Positions 1-9,168 of a stretch of 64,000 nt of DNA are shown here, in pieces. The notes beneath the pieces were generated by a model. That model saw only the letters and a program-made list of their open reading frames with translations, was not told the origin of the DNA and searched no databases. Within the stretch, counting starts at the first letter, position 1, and every line of letters starts with the position of its first letter. The translations under genes were made by a program, and so were the position numbers. Source of the stretch: Colwellia psychrerythraea. GTDB taxonomy: Bacteria > Pseudomonadota > Gammaproteobacteria > Enterobacterales > Alteromonadaceae. The stretch lies in the NCBI RefSeq assembly GCF_000764185.1, contig NZ_JQEC01000057.1:124001-188000 (forward strand). Reading direction: 5' to 3'.

Positions 1-716
1 CTGTTATTGCTTTTGTATTGATCTTGCGTTCTTTTATTTACGAACCTTTTCAAATACCGTCAGGCTCAATGATGCCAACATTACTTGATGGTGATTTTAT
101 TCTGGTGAATAAATTCAATTATGGTTTGAAAGATCCTGTTCTTAGGCATAAGTTCCTTGAAAATGGCTTGCCAGAGTATGGTGATGTTGTTGTCTTTAAG
201 TACCCACAAGATCCTAGAGTTGATTACATTAAGCGAGTAATTGGTTTGCCAGGTGACCGTATCATTTATCGAAATAAATCCATTTATATTAAACGAGCCT
301 GTAGCGATAGTGATACCAAATGCCCTGAATTTGTACAAATACAGCAAGAATTTATTGCTAAGTATGAAGGGCCAGATGCCGAGTTCGGTATGAATGAGTT
401 TCAATCCAAAATGCTTAACAAGAGTCATCAAATTCTAAATGATAGCCATACTCTACCTAGAGTCGCGCATTACTTTCAACAATCAGGCACAGCGCCGGAT
501 GAATTTTTAGTTCCTGCCAAGCATTACTTTGTCATGGGTGATAACAGAGATAACTCTTTAGATGGCCGTTTTTGGGGCTTTGTACCTGAAGAAAACTTAG
601 TCGGTGAGGCTGTTGCTATTTGGATGAGCTTTGATTTTGATCGTAGCGAAGACAGTTTTTTACCGCAGTGGTTACCATCAGGTGTTCGTTTCGATCGTAT
701 TGGCGCTATCATTTAA
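1..716 (+). CDS. lepB: Signal peptidase I (LepB), 5' end missing
   Basis: Leader peptidase that cleaves signal peptides from exported proteins at the periplasmic face of the inner membrane. The reading frame is open from base 3, so the N-terminal membrane segments lie outside the window; an internal TTG at 18 is not the true start. The visible part holds the Ser-nucleophile box PSGSMMPTL at about bases 59-85 and the general-base Lys region [13 protein letters not shown] at about 226-264. Near the C-terminus is the [14 protein letters not shown] box (about 537-578). All three are hallmarks of the S26 Ser/Lys-dyad family. It is followed after 38 bp by rnc, the usual lepB-rnc-era order. Identity is secure; only the length is unknown. 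Confidence 0.96.
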   Translation, partial: VIAFVLILRSFIYEPFQIPSGSMMPTLLDGDFILVNKFNYGLKDPVLRHKFLENGLPEYGDVVVFKYPQDPRVDYIKRVIGLPGDRIIYRNKSIYIKRACSDSDTKCPEFVQIQQEFIAKYEGPDAEFGMNEFQSKMLNKSHQILNDSHTLPRVAHYFQQSGTAPDEFLVPAKHYFVMGDNRDNSLDGRFWGFVPEENLVGEAVAIWMSFDFDRSEDSFLPQWLPSGVRFDRIGAII

Positions 717-754
717 TATGGCTAATTTTTTTACATGGCATAAAGAGTTCTATC

Positions 755-1543
755 GTGAAAGTTAATCCACACAACCTCGCCAGATTAACCAAGAAACTTG
801 GTTATGAATTTAGTGAACCGGCATTGCTGGTACAAGCACTGACTCATCGTAGTGCTAAAGGCGCTCATAATGAAAGACTCGAGTTTTTAGGGGATTCCAT
901 TTTAGGCTTTGTTATTGCTGAGGCCCTTTATGAGCAGTTCCCAAAACATGATGAGGGTGACTTAACTCGCATGCGATCTAGCTTAGTTAAGGGGGTTACT
1001 TTAGCTGAAGTTGCTCGAGACTTTGATTTGGGTGAATGTTTAATACTAGGTCCCGGTGAATTAAAAAGTGGTGGTCATCGTCGAGAGTCTATTTTAGAAG
1101 ATGCGATTGAGGCTATTATTGGCGCAGTGTACCTAGATTCTACTATCGAACGCTGCAAGGCACTTATCTTAAATTGGTTTGAAAAACGCCTCTCTGTGAT
1201 TAAACCTGGAAACGAACAAAAAGATCCAAAAACACGATTACAAGAGTTTCTACAGGGAAGAAAAATCCCTCTGCCAGCTTATGAAGTAATTGATACCAGC
1301 GGACAATCTCATAACCAAGAATTTACAGTTCGTTGTCAAACTTCTATTATCAATGAAGTCGTGATTGCTAAAGGAACGAGCCGAAGAAAAGCAGAACAAG
1401 CAGCAGCTCAGCAAATACTTGCCTTGATTGAACAGGGTAAAGAAGTAAAAAAAAAACCATCAAAGCAAGCTAATTCAGTAAATCCCCGACATACTAATAG
1501 TAAGCACAGTAACTTAAGCAAAAAAAGCAGCACGAGAAAATAA
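755..1543 (+). CDS. rnc: Ribonuclease III
   Basis: Double-strand-specific endoribonuclease that processes rRNA precursors and structured mRNAs. I place the start at GTG 755 ([18 protein letters not shown]), preceded by an AAAGAG-type ribosome site. The frame is open further upstream to 668 but would overlap lepB with unrelated sequence. The catalytic signature [10 protein letters not shown] and the second acidic cluster ([15 protein letters not shown]) are present. A C-terminal double-stranded-RNA-binding domain ([11 protein letters not shown] to [11 protein letters not shown]) follows. The predicted 262 aa is longer than the 226 aa of E. coli because of a Lys/Ser-rich tail of about 35 residues. 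That tail is low-complexity and probably disordered. era begins 3 bp after the stop, so the two are probably cotranscribed. Confidence 0.96.
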   Translation: MKVNPHNLARLTKKLGYEFSEPALLVQALTHRSAKGAHNERLEFLGDSILGFVIAEALYEQFPKHDEGDLTRMRSSLVKGVTLAEVARDFDLGECLILGPGELKSGGHRRESILEDAIEAIIGAVYLDSTIERCKALILNWFEKRLSVIKPGNEQKDPKTRLQEFLQGRKIPLPAYEVIDTSGQSHNQEFTVRCQTSIINEVVIAKGTSRRKAEQAAAQQILALIEQGKEVKKKPSKQANSVNPRHTNSKHSNLSKKSSTRK

Positions 1544-1546
1544 ATT

Positions 1547-2464
1547 ATGCACAACGATACCTCAAATACCTATGCAGGCTTAATTGCTATTGTCGGTCGC
1601 CCAAATGTTGGTAAATCAACGTTATTAAATGCCTTATTAGGGCAAAAAATTAGTATTACTTCTAAAAAACCACAAACGACCCGTCATCGAATTTTAGGCA
1701 TATTGACCGAAGAAAATAGACAAGCGGTATTGGTGGATACTCCTGGTTTACATACAGAAGAAAAGCGTGCCATTAATAGATTAATGAACCGTGCTGCAAG
1801 TAGTTCAATTGCAGAAGTTGAACTAATCATGTTTTTAGTTGAGGGTACTCATTGGACACAAGATGATGAGCTGGTCATGACTAAAGTAAAACAAAGTGGT
1901 GCACAGTGTATATTAGTTGTTAATAAAACTGATAACATCTCAGACAAAGATGAGCTATTACCACATCTGAAAAAGCTAGGTGAATTGCATGATTTTAAAG
2001 ATATCGTTCCTATTTCGGCGAGTAAAGGCCATGGCGTTGATACCATTCGTAAATTATGTTTAGCCTCACTTCCTGAGGGCGGTTTCTGGTTCCCAGAGGA
2101 TCATATAACTGATCGCTCTAGCCGTTTTATGGCTTCTGAGATTATTCGTGAAAAACTTATCCGCTTTACCGGTGATGAGTTGCCTTATTCTATCACGGTA
2201 GAGATAGAGCAATTTAAGATGGATGATAAGGGAATTATTCATATTAATGCCCTAATACTTGTTGAGCGTGATAGTCAAAAACGTATGGTAATCGGTAACA
2301 GAGGCGAACGTTTAAAAACCATTGGTCAAGAAGCACGCCGCGATATGGAAAATTTATTTGAAAGTAAAGTTTTCCTTGAAACCTGGGTTAAAGTAAAATC
2401 AGGTTGGGCTGATGATGAACGTGCATTACGCAGTTTAGGTTATGGTGATGATTACTCAGGTTAA
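1547..2464 (+). CDS. era: GTPase Era
   Basis: Essential Ras-like GTPase that binds the 3' end of 16S rRNA and assists 30S subunit maturation. The 305 aa match the family length. The G1 loop GRPNVGKS lies at residues 17-24; the G3 motif DTPG and the G4 motif NKTD follow. The C-terminal KH domain is recognisable around the stretch [17 protein letters not shown]. It lies between rnc and recO with very short gaps (3 bp and 5 bp), as in most gammaproteobacteria, so it is almost certainly part of a lepB-rnc-era-recO operon. Confidence 0.97.
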   Translation: MHNDTSNTYAGLIAIVGRPNVGKSTLLNALLGQKISITSKKPQTTRHRILGILTEENRQAVLVDTPGLHTEEKRAINRLMNRAASSSIAEVELIMFLVEGTHWTQDDELVMTKVKQSGAQCILVVNKTDNISDKDELLPHLKKLGELHDFKDIVPISASKGHGVDTIRKLCLASLPEGGFWFPEDHITDRSSRFMASEIIREKLIRFTGDELPYSITVEIEQFKMDDKGIIHINALILVERDSQKRMVIGNRGERLKTIGQEARRDMENLFESKVFLETWVKVKSGWADDERALRSLGYGDDYSG

Positions 2465-2469
2465 TTGGA

Positions 2470-3192
2470 ATGTGGCAGATGCTTGAACAAGATGCATTTG
2501 TCTTACATAGTCGACCTTATCGTGAAAATCAGCAGTTAGTAGATCTATTAACTGAGCAGGATGGTAAGGTGACCGCATTAGTTTATGTAGGTCAATCTAA
2601 ACGTTCGATAAAAAAAGGCTTAATCCAGCCTTTTTTACCGCTAAGGTTAACGTTGAAAGGCCAAGCTAACGTTAAACAAATTAGCCAAATTGATTCTATT
2701 GCCAAATCATTTTCATTGAAAAAGAACAGCTTATTTAGTGCTTTTTATATCAATGAATTACTGATTCGCTTGTTAACCGAACACATTACTTGTCAGCAGT
2801 TGTTTTATCAGTATCAATCAGCATTAAGCGCCTTAGCACAAGGTGAAGATATTGCCCCACAATTACGTTTGTTTGAATTGGCACTACTAGAAGAGTTAGG
2901 ACTAGCTTTTGATTTTAGTCCGGTATTTGAGCACGATGTTAGTTACTTTCATTATATTGCTGAGCAAGGCTTTGTCCCGGTATATAGTGCATTACCCAAA
3001 AATAGAACTAACTGTTTCAATAAAGTCCATTTACAAGCCATTGCTCAACGAGAATCTCTCTATTTAAATAACGTTACCGAAGAGGTTAGTTACACCTTTA
3101 AATTACTCATGCGACAGGTAATCAATCAGTTATTGGGAAATAAGCCATTAAATAGCCGTAAACTTTTTGCGAAAAAAGTCATAAAAGTTTAG
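2470..3192 (+). CDS. recO: DNA repair protein RecO
   Basis: RecFOR-pathway mediator that loads RecA onto SSB-coated single-stranded DNA. The N-terminal OB-fold opens with AFVLHSRPYRENQQLVDLLTE, very close to E. coli RecO. At 240 aa the length is normal. Two start codons are possible. ATG 2470 gives MWQMLEQDAF; ATG 2479 gives MLEQDAF and has a GGAA sequence at suitable distance, so the shorter form may be correct. Few cysteines are visible, so no zinc-binding motif is claimed. It is the fourth gene of the lepB operon. pdxJ follows after 56 bp. Confidence 0.93.
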   Translation: MWQMLEQDAFVLHSRPYRENQQLVDLLTEQDGKVTALVYVGQSKRSIKKGLIQPFLPLRLTLKGQANVKQISQIDSIAKSFSLKKNSLFSAFYINELLIRLLTEHITCQQLFYQYQSALSALAQGEDIAPQLRLFELALLEELGLAFDFSPVFEHDVSYFHYIAEQGFVPVYSALPKNRTNCFNKVHLQAIAQRESLYLNNVTEEVSYTFKLLMRQVINQLLGNKPLNSRKLFAKKVIKV

Positions 3193-3248
3193 CTATTTAT
3201 ATCATCAGAAAATATTAATAAATCATTAAAAAATTAAAAGAGATTAAC

Positions 3249-3989
3249 ATGACAGAATTATTATTAGGTGTAAATGTAGATCATATTGCCACACTCAGAC
3301 AAGCTCGCGGTACTAATTACCCTGATCCTGTTTATGCTGCAAGTGTTGCCGAACATGCTGGGGCTGATGGTATTACAGTTCACTTACGTGAGGATCGTCG
3401 TCATATCCAAGACCGTGATATTCATGTTTTAAAGCAAACATTACATACACGTATGAATTTTGAAATGGCAGTGACAGATGAAATGGTCGCCATCGCCTGT
3501 GATGTGAAACCGGCTTTTAGCTGCTTAGTACCAGAAAAGCGTGAAGAGCTGACTACAGAAGGTGGTTTAGATGTTGTTGGTCAATTAGATAAAATTACCC
3601 AGGCAACACAGAAATTAACAGCTGCAGGCATTGCAGTAAGTTTATTTATTGATGCAGATAAAGCTCAAATTGATGCTGCACTTGCCAGTAAAGCGCCCTA
3701 TATAGAAATTCATACTGGACATTATGCTGATCTTACATCAGAAGCAGAACAGCAATTAGAACTTGAACGTTTAACAATAGGTATCAAGTATGCGCATAGT
3801 TTAGGGTTGAAGGTAAATGCTGGTCATGGTTTGAATTATTTTAACGTAAAACCAATCGCTGCTATTAAAGAGATTATTGAACTAAACATTGGTCATGCCA
3901 TTATTGCTCGTGCTGCAATTGACGGCTTAGATCGGGCTGTGAGAGATATGAAACAGTTAATGTTGGAAGCTAGAAATTCAATCACTTAA
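3249..3989 (+). CDS. pdxJ: Pyridoxine 5'-phosphate synthase
   Basis: Condenses 3-amino-2-oxopropyl phosphate with deoxyxylulose 5-phosphate to form pyridoxine 5'-phosphate (vitamin B6 synthesis). The 246 aa sequence shows the family's [23 protein letters not shown] start, the [13 protein letters not shown] box and the late GHGLNY segment. It begins 8 bp after an AAGAGA ribosome site. In E. coli acpS follows pdxJ directly. Here acpS is not found; the next gene is an unrelated 81-82 aa ORF. Confidence 0.96.
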   Translation: MTELLLGVNVDHIATLRQARGTNYPDPVYAASVAEHAGADGITVHLREDRRHIQDRDIHVLKQTLHTRMNFEMAVTDEMVAIACDVKPAFSCLVPEKREELTTEGGLDVVGQLDKITQATQKLTAAGIAVSLFIDADKAQIDAALASKAPYIEIHTGHYADLTSEAEQQLELERLTIGIKYAHSLGLKVNAGHGLNYFNVKPIAAIKEIIELNIGHAIIARAAIDGLDRAVRDMKQLMLEARNSIT

Positions 3990-4113
3990 TTTATGGTTAT
4001 AGATTCAATCGTGATTTAAAAACTCATTTATTTATATTTGTTCAAATTATAGTCTACACTTTAATGAATAAGCTGTAGGACGGATTCGGCATATACTTAA
4101 ATGAGGATAAATG

Positions 4114-4359
4114 ATGCAAACACAGATGAAACCATTGCTAGAGCGTAGAAAGGAGGCTCCTGAGCAATCAGTATGGTGGAATAAGTTATCATTAGCGCAA
4201 AAGTTTTCTGCTAGTAGTTTAGGAAAATTTGGCTATGAACTGACCTTTGTTCGTAATATAAACGGCCAAAGTTTGGCAGTACTGCAATGTAGCGGTGGTG
4301 TCGCTGTGATTTCTGAAGATGGTGATATAGATACTTCACCAGCAATTACCATTCGCTAA
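4114..4359 (+). CDS. Small hypothetical protein
   Basis: I do not recognise this family. The product is 81 aa from ATG 4114 (82 aa from ATG 4111); GAGG at 4103-4106 favours 4114 by spacing. It has no signal peptide or membrane segment. It has an N-terminal charged stretch, a central SLAQKFSASSLGKFGYELTFVR segment and a short Gly/Val-rich, probably beta-stranded end (LAVLQCSGGVAVISEDGDID). A good ribosome site, a strong terminator immediately downstream and its own 120-bp upstream region argue for a real gene. It occupies the place where acpS would sit in related genomes but shows no resemblance to it. Confidence 0.6.
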   Translation: MQTQMKPLLERRKEAPEQSVWWNKLSLAQKFSASSLGKFGYELTFVRNINGQSLAVLQCSGGVAVISEDGDIDTSPAITIR

Positions 4360-4391
4360 CTATAGTTAATTAAAAGCGAATCGTCCCTCTG

Positions 4392-4415
4392 AAAAGCAAC
4401 AATATTGTTGCTTTT
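4392..4415. terminator. Intrinsic terminator between the small ORF and barA
   Basis: A perfect 24-base palindrome (AAAAGCAACAAT and its complement) ends in a T run on both strands. It lies between two converging genes, so it can serve both. It ends 16 bases before the barA stop codon. Confidence 0.85.
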
Positions 4416-4430
4416 TTATTTAGCACAGGG

Positions 4431-7274
4431 TTAATGACTCTTTACTGATATTTCTTTTAATGCTTCAGGCGCTGCAAGAAGTACTTGCTCTATATGTTCA
4501 AAAAATTCAAAAAATTCAGGCTCAAGATCTTCAAGGTTTAAGCCCATTTTTAACTGCGTTTCTAAGTGATTGGTTATTTTGCTAAGGTTTGGTGCGCCTG
4601 TATAACAACAAGCGCCATTAAGTTTATGGACTAAATGTTTGATTGAAACTATATCTTGAGTATTTATTGCTTTTTGTATATTTTGTCGTGTTTCAGGTAA
4701 GCTCTCTATTAATCCTAGGAACATCTCTTTGGCTAAGTCAGCTTTATTTGCGCTTCTCTTTAGCGCTAAAGGCCAATCAATTACTTTTGAATATTGTGCA
4801 GCCTGATCTATAAGGTTATTGGCAGTCTTGCTGCCTACAGGGCTTACTAAGTGGTTGAAATCACAATATTCATAAATAATATGACGTAACATTGTCTCAT
4901 CTATCGGTTTAGTCATATAGGCATTAAACCCCTGCTGGTGCATCTTTTCTCTTTCACCACTTAGCGCATGAGCGGTAACGGCAATAATAGGTGTGTCACC
5001 GTTACAGGTTAATTTCCTAATTTCTTTTAAAGTGCTAATACCGTCGAGGACAGGCATTTGAATATCCATAAAAATTAGTGCGAAATTTTCCTTTTTACAA
5101 AGCTCTATCGCCGAAATGCCGTTGTCGGTTACTACGACTTCAGCCACTTGCTCTAATAATAGTGCATTTATCAGTTTTAAATTGGCTTCATTATCATCAA
5201 CAGCTAATACTTTTATCGGTAATATTTTTCCCGTAGGAGCATTAAGGGTAAGTCTTTGTGTGCCAGCTTTAACTAGGGGCTGCAACACACGGCTTAAACT
5301 GCTTGATGTTAATGGTTTACTGCTACAGCTTATAGCACCACTGGCAATTAACGCATCTTGCAAGCTAGGTGAGCTATTATTGAGCGCTAGATGTATATTG
5401 TCAGTTATTGGTTGCAGTTGTGCGATTGTTTTCTTCAGCTCGCTTAAAGCGGTAGCTGTTTGATTATGGCCAATAAGTGCATAATCAAAGCCCCTTTGTG
5501 CTTGACTGCTATGAGAAAGTACTTGGGATAATTGATGTCTATTAATTACGGTGGTAACACTCATCTGCCAATGTTTTAATATATTTTTAGTTGCTTCTCG
5601 ACTATGAGCATTTTCTTCAAAGTAGAGTACGGTCTTATTTGCTAAATGCTGGTTATCTAGCTCGAGCATTAATGGCATAGCATTAACTTCGCATTGAAAG
5701 GTAAACCAAAAACTAGAGCCTTGATTTTTTTCACTGGTAAAGCCAATGTCACCTAACATTTCTTGTGCAAGTCGTTGGCAAATAACCAAGCCTAAACCAG
5801 TACCACCATACAAACGAGTGATACTTTGATCTGCTTGAGTAAAAGCATCAAAAATTGTTCTTTGTTGCTTATCTGTCATGCCTATACCAGTATCGGATAC
5901 TGTGACTTTTAATTTGATTTTTTTCTGACTAATTTCTTCACTACTGATATCTACGGCTACTGAACCTTGTGGGGTAAACTTAATAGCATTACTTATTAGG
6001 TTAGTGATTATTTGTTTAATCCGCATCGTATCGCCGACAAGTGAGTCCGGTAGCTTTTGCGGAATTTTTATTGATAACTCAATGTTTTTCTTATGAGCAG
6101 AAGGAGCTAATAAAGTTAAGGTTTCTTCCAAAGATTCTCGAAGTGAAAAGGGGATGTTTTCAATCACCATTTTACCGGCATCAAGCTTAGAGAAGTCGAG
6201 AATGTCATTAATAATGGTTAATAAATTGTTTGCAGAGCGATCAATTGTCTGCAAATAATCACGCTGGTTTTCGGTCAATGGCGTTTTTAGCACCTGTCGA
6301 GTAAAACCAATGACGCCATTAAGTGGCGTGCGTAACTCATGACTCATGTTTGCTAAAAACTCTGACTTTACGCGGTTGGCATCCTGTGCCTTACGTTTGG
6401 CAATACTTAATTCAACGTTTTGTATTTCAAATTGCTCTAAACTTTCTCGTAAGTCTATGGTGGCTTGGTCGATACTAGCATTCATCTCGTTTTGATAACT
6501 ATCAAGTGACTGCGCCATGGCATTAATGCCATTTTTTAAAAAATTTAGTTCACCAATGAGTTGGCCACTAACCCTACTTTGTAGTTTCCCTTCTCTTATA
6601 CGCTCAATTGCTTGAACCATTGAGTTTATTGGTTTGGTTACTTTTTTAATGAGTCTAAGGGCAAAAATAGCACTGAGTAATGTACCTAACAAAGCAAAAG
6701 CAAAAGCGATTAAGAACTGACTTTGTTGTTGAAAGTTGAGTTGACTCTTATCTACTTGCATCGCGATATAACCGACGGGAGTTGGCTTATTATTAGGGGA
6801 AGCTTCGAATTGCACGTTATCATTGCCAGTAAAATTTTTATTTAACCGAGGGGTGTAATTCTCATCAATGATAGGTGTTCTAAAGATAATATAATCAGCT
6901 ATGGTTTCAATACTCGTATGACTGGGTAGTTCGACACCTGCTTTGAGCCTCATTAAATTGGTATCACCATGGTAGGCACTGGTAACAAACACTTGATTAT
7001 CTTTGGTAAAAACAACAATGCTATTAACAATACTTGATTGATTGCGGTGGGTGAAGCCGATTAAATGACGAAGTTTATCTCTATTGTTATTTAATAAAGG
7101 GTCTTTACTAGCAATTGCTATCGGCTCTATGATGCTTTTTGCACGCTGTTCCAAGAAATCATTAAGTTCAACAGAGCGACTATAAGAAAAATAACTCGCT
7201 AAACCAAAACCGATTAAGGTGGTTGGGATGATAGTGAGTATGATAACCCAGTCTTTAAGACTTATTTTATGCAT
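4431..7274 (-). CDS. barA: Hybrid sensor histidine kinase BarA
   Basis: Tripartite membrane sensor kinase of the BarA/UvrY (GacS/GacA) pathway, which acts through CsrB-type small RNAs on carbon metabolism. The 947 aa show a membrane segment at about 9-31, a periplasmic domain to about 185 and a second membrane segment at about 187-208. HAMP (about 209-260) and a coiled-coil linker follow. The kinase core has phospho-acceptor His312 in SHELRTP, with ATP-binding boxes DTGIGM and GGTGLGL. A receiver domain holds Asp737 (FMDIQMPVLDG), and a C-terminal Hpt domain holds His883 (HKLNGACC). It is divergent from rlmD-relA, the same arrangement as in E. coli and Shewanella, which supports the BarA name. 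The partner uvrY is not in the window. Confidence 0.93.
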   Translation of the reverse strand: MHKISLKDWVIILTIIPTTLIGFGLASYFSYSRSVELNDFLEQRAKSIIEPIAIASKDPLLNNNRDKLRHLIGFTHRNQSSIVNSIVVFTKDNQVFVTSAYHGDTNLMRLKAGVELPSHTSIETIADYIIFRTPIIDENYTPRLNKNFTGNDNVQFEASPNNKPTPVGYIAMQVDKSQLNFQQQSQFLIAFAFALLGTLLSAIFALRLIKKVTKPINSMVQAIERIREGKLQSRVSGQLIGELNFLKNGINAMAQSLDSYQNEMNASIDQATIDLRESLEQFEIQNVELSIAKRKAQDANRVKSEFLANMSHELRTPLNGVIGFTRQVLKTPLTENQRDYLQTIDRSANNLLTIINDILDFSKLDAGKMVIENIPFSLRESLEETLTLLAPSAHKKNIELSIKIPQKLPDSLVGDTMRIKQIITNLISNAIKFTPQGSVAVDISSEEISQKKIKLKVTVSDTGIGMTDKQQRTIFDAFTQADQSITRLYGGTGLGLVICQRLAQEMLGDIGFTSEKNQGSSFWFTFQCEVNAMPLMLELDNQHLANKTVLYFEENAHSREATKNILKHWQMSVTTVINRHQLSQVLSHSSQAQRGFDYALIGHNQTATALSELKKTIAQLQPITDNIHLALNNSSPSLQDALIASGAISCSSKPLTSSSLSRVLQPLVKAGTQRLTLNAPTGKILPIKVLAVDDNEANLKLINALLLEQVAEVVVTDNGISAIELCKKENFALIFMDIQMPVLDGISTLKEIRKLTCNGDTPIIAVTAHALSGEREKMHQQGFNAYMTKPIDETMLRHIIYEYCDFNHLVSPVGSKTANNLIDQAAQYSKVIDWPLALKRSANKADLAKEMFLGLIESLPETRQNIQKAINTQDIVSIKHLVHKLNGACCYTGAPNLSKITNHLETQLKMGLNLEDLEPEFFEFFEHIEQVLLAAPEALKEISVKSH

Positions 7275-7689
7275 TTTTTTGTTGAACTTTTTATTGAACT
7301 TTCATGGTGGATTTAGGGTAAAATAGCCTCTGAAATAATTAGCTATCTAATCGATTATCCAACTTAACATAAATAATACTAAACAGATTAATTTATTGTA
7401 TAACTTAGCGTTACTTTTGCGAGCTTAAAATAAGATAAATGTGTTATCAGTTTGCTAATGAGTTTACTAAGGGCGAGTTTAAAAGACTGATATACAGCAC
7501 TATGATTTTGACCATAGAATTACTATTCTCTGCAATCAAAGCCATGCTTTTAAGCCTCGTAAAATGATCACTAAATTAGTCCATTTGGTATAATCAATAA
7601 GCTGCGATAAATTTATATTATCGATGAGAGGCTATATTTCAAAAAAGTGGTTCGTAATTATTAAAGTTAGCGTTAGTTTTAGGGTGAAA
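7275..7689. other. Divergent intergenic region barA/rlmD
   Basis: About 415 bp separate the start codons of barA (minus) and rlmD (plus). The stretch must carry both promoters. It also contains a degenerate copy of the window's first inverted-repeat element (about 7460-7591). The reading frame of rlmD stays open upstream to 7624, but that part resembles nothing in the family. Confidence 0.6.
7460..7591. repeat. Degenerate copy of a MITE-like element (family A)
   Basis: The right end reads TAGTCCATTTGGTAT, like the ends of the better copies at 29135-29294 and 14355-14508. The internal segments AAGGGCGAGTTT and ATGCTTTTAAGC are shared with the 29-kb copy. The left boundary is unclear, and the order of internal segments suggests a rearranged or old copy. 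Confidence 0.45.
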
Positions 7690-9093
7690 ATGGCAAATTT
7701 TTTTAAAGCAGTAGTCAAACCGAAAACCTCCAAGCAACTATTGACTGTTAGCGTCGATAAACTTGACATGAATGGAGTAGGTGTTGCTCGTTGGCAAAAT
7801 AAACCACTATTTATTTTCGGCGCCTTACCCAGTGAAGAGGTTGAGGTGAAAGTTATCGAGCAAAAAAGTAAATATTCTCGAGCTAAACTTATTTCTATAA
7901 TTAAAAAAAGTGATAAGAGAATACAACCTCAGTGTATTCACTTCGGTCTTTGTGGTGGTTGTGACTTGCAAATACTTGATATAACAGAACAGTTGAATTT
8001 CAAACAACAGAAAGTTAGCTATCTTTTCTCACGCTGTTTTAGTGCCGAAAATATAGCAAAAAAAATAGTACAACAAGATCTGCCTTGGCAAGCACCAATA
8101 AAAAGTAGCCCTTGGAATTATCGTCGTAAGGCCCGGTTAGGTGTTCAGTTTGACAAAAAAGGCCAAGTTACCATTGGCTTTAGACAAAAGTCCACTAATC
8201 AATTAGCCGCAATCAAGTCTTGTGCTGTGCTAGTTGAGCCACTGAATAAAATTTTTCCTTTGTTAAAAAAAATAATGGCACAACTTACCGTAAAGTCTGC
8301 CATAGGTCATATAGAAGCCATTCAAGCCGATATTATAGATTCAGACTCGCAAGGTAAAATACAAAAAGATAATCAAATTATCCTGGTTATTCGACAACTG
8401 AGGCCTATGAATAAAGCTGATATTGAGCTTTGGTTATCTAATGCCCAGCAACACTTCTGGCATGTCATTGTTGATGATGGTGACAAGCAGTTCCCGTTGG
8501 TCCCTCTTCAAAAGGATAGCTCTTTAGTTCTTTCCTATGAATTAGCAGATAAAAGTAAAATTTACTTTGCCAGTAGCGATTTCATTCAAATTAATCATCA
8601 AGTGAATAATGCCATGATTAGTCAGGCCCTTACTTGGTTAAATTTATCATCCACTGACAAAGTTTTAGATTTATTCTGTGGTTTGGGGAATTTTAGCTTA
8701 GCACTGGCAAAACAAGTACAAATTGTTACTGGCGTTGAGGGTGTGCAAGTGATGGTTGATAAAGCCAGTAAAAATGCAGAGTTTAATATTATTGATAATT
8801 GCCAGTTTTATCAGGCTGACTTGAATAGTGATTGGTTATTAGAGTCTTGGGCTACAGAACATGTGTTTGATAAGGTATTACTCGACCCTGCAAGAGCAGG
8901 AGCAGAGCAAGCTGTGCGTCAAATTGCCAAATTAAAAATATCTACAGTCTTATATGTCAGCTGTGATCCTGCAACATTAGCAAGAGATAGTGCAATACTT
9001 ATTGCTCAAGGGTATAAGCTAGATAAAATGTCCTTGATGGATATGTTTTCACAAACAAAGCATGTTGAGACTATGGTATTATTCACTCAATAA
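7690..9093 (+). CDS. rlmD: 23S rRNA (uracil-1939-C5)-methyltransferase RlmD
   Basis: Iron-sulfur S-adenosylmethionine methyltransferase that methylates U1939 of 23S rRNA. I choose ATG 7690 (MANFFKAV) because it aligns with E. coli RlmD and has AGGG five bases upstream; the extra 22 codons back to 7624 look spurious. The predicted length is 467 aa. A TRAM domain comes first, then the cluster-binding cysteines in CIHFGLCGGC. The SAM-binding DLFCGLGNFS motif follows. The catalytic Cys is in YVSCDPATLARD, and a typical MDMFSQTKHVETMVLF ends the protein. relA follows after 75 bp, the conserved rlmD-relA pair. Confidence 0.95.
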   Translation: MANFFKAVVKPKTSKQLLTVSVDKLDMNGVGVARWQNKPLFIFGALPSEEVEVKVIEQKSKYSRAKLISIIKKSDKRIQPQCIHFGLCGGCDLQILDITEQLNFKQQKVSYLFSRCFSAENIAKKIVQQDLPWQAPIKSSPWNYRRKARLGVQFDKKGQVTIGFRQKSTNQLAAIKSCAVLVEPLNKIFPLLKKIMAQLTVKSAIGHIEAIQADIIDSDSQGKIQKDNQIILVIRQLRPMNKADIELWLSNAQQHFWHVIVDDGDKQFPLVPLQKDSSLVLSYELADKSKIYFASSDFIQINHQVNNAMISQALTWLNLSSTDKVLDLFCGLGNFSLALAKQVQIVTGVEGVQVMVDKASKNAEFNIIDNCQFYQADLNSDWLLESWATEHVFDKVLLDPARAGAEQAVRQIAKLKISTVLYVSCDPATLARDSAILIAQGYKLDKMSLMDMFSQTKHVETMVLFTQ

Positions 9094-9168
9094 TATTTAA
9101 TGTTGAGCGTCACTTAACTACTTATTAAATAACATTAAACTCATTAATAATAGATCAAAGGAATACTC

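Noticed and set aside
668-754. Longer rnc product starting at 668
   Set aside because: The extra residues overlap lepB in another frame and do not resemble RNase III. GTG 755 aligns with the family start.
5116-5463. 115-codon plus-strand ORF
   Set aside because: It lies entirely inside barA on the opposite strand, and barA has complete catalytic motifs in its frame.
9096-9139. Inverted repeat TTTAATGTT/AACATTAAA between rlmD and relA
   Set aside because: AT-only 9-bp arms with a 26-base loop. The free energy is likely low and no T run is present.
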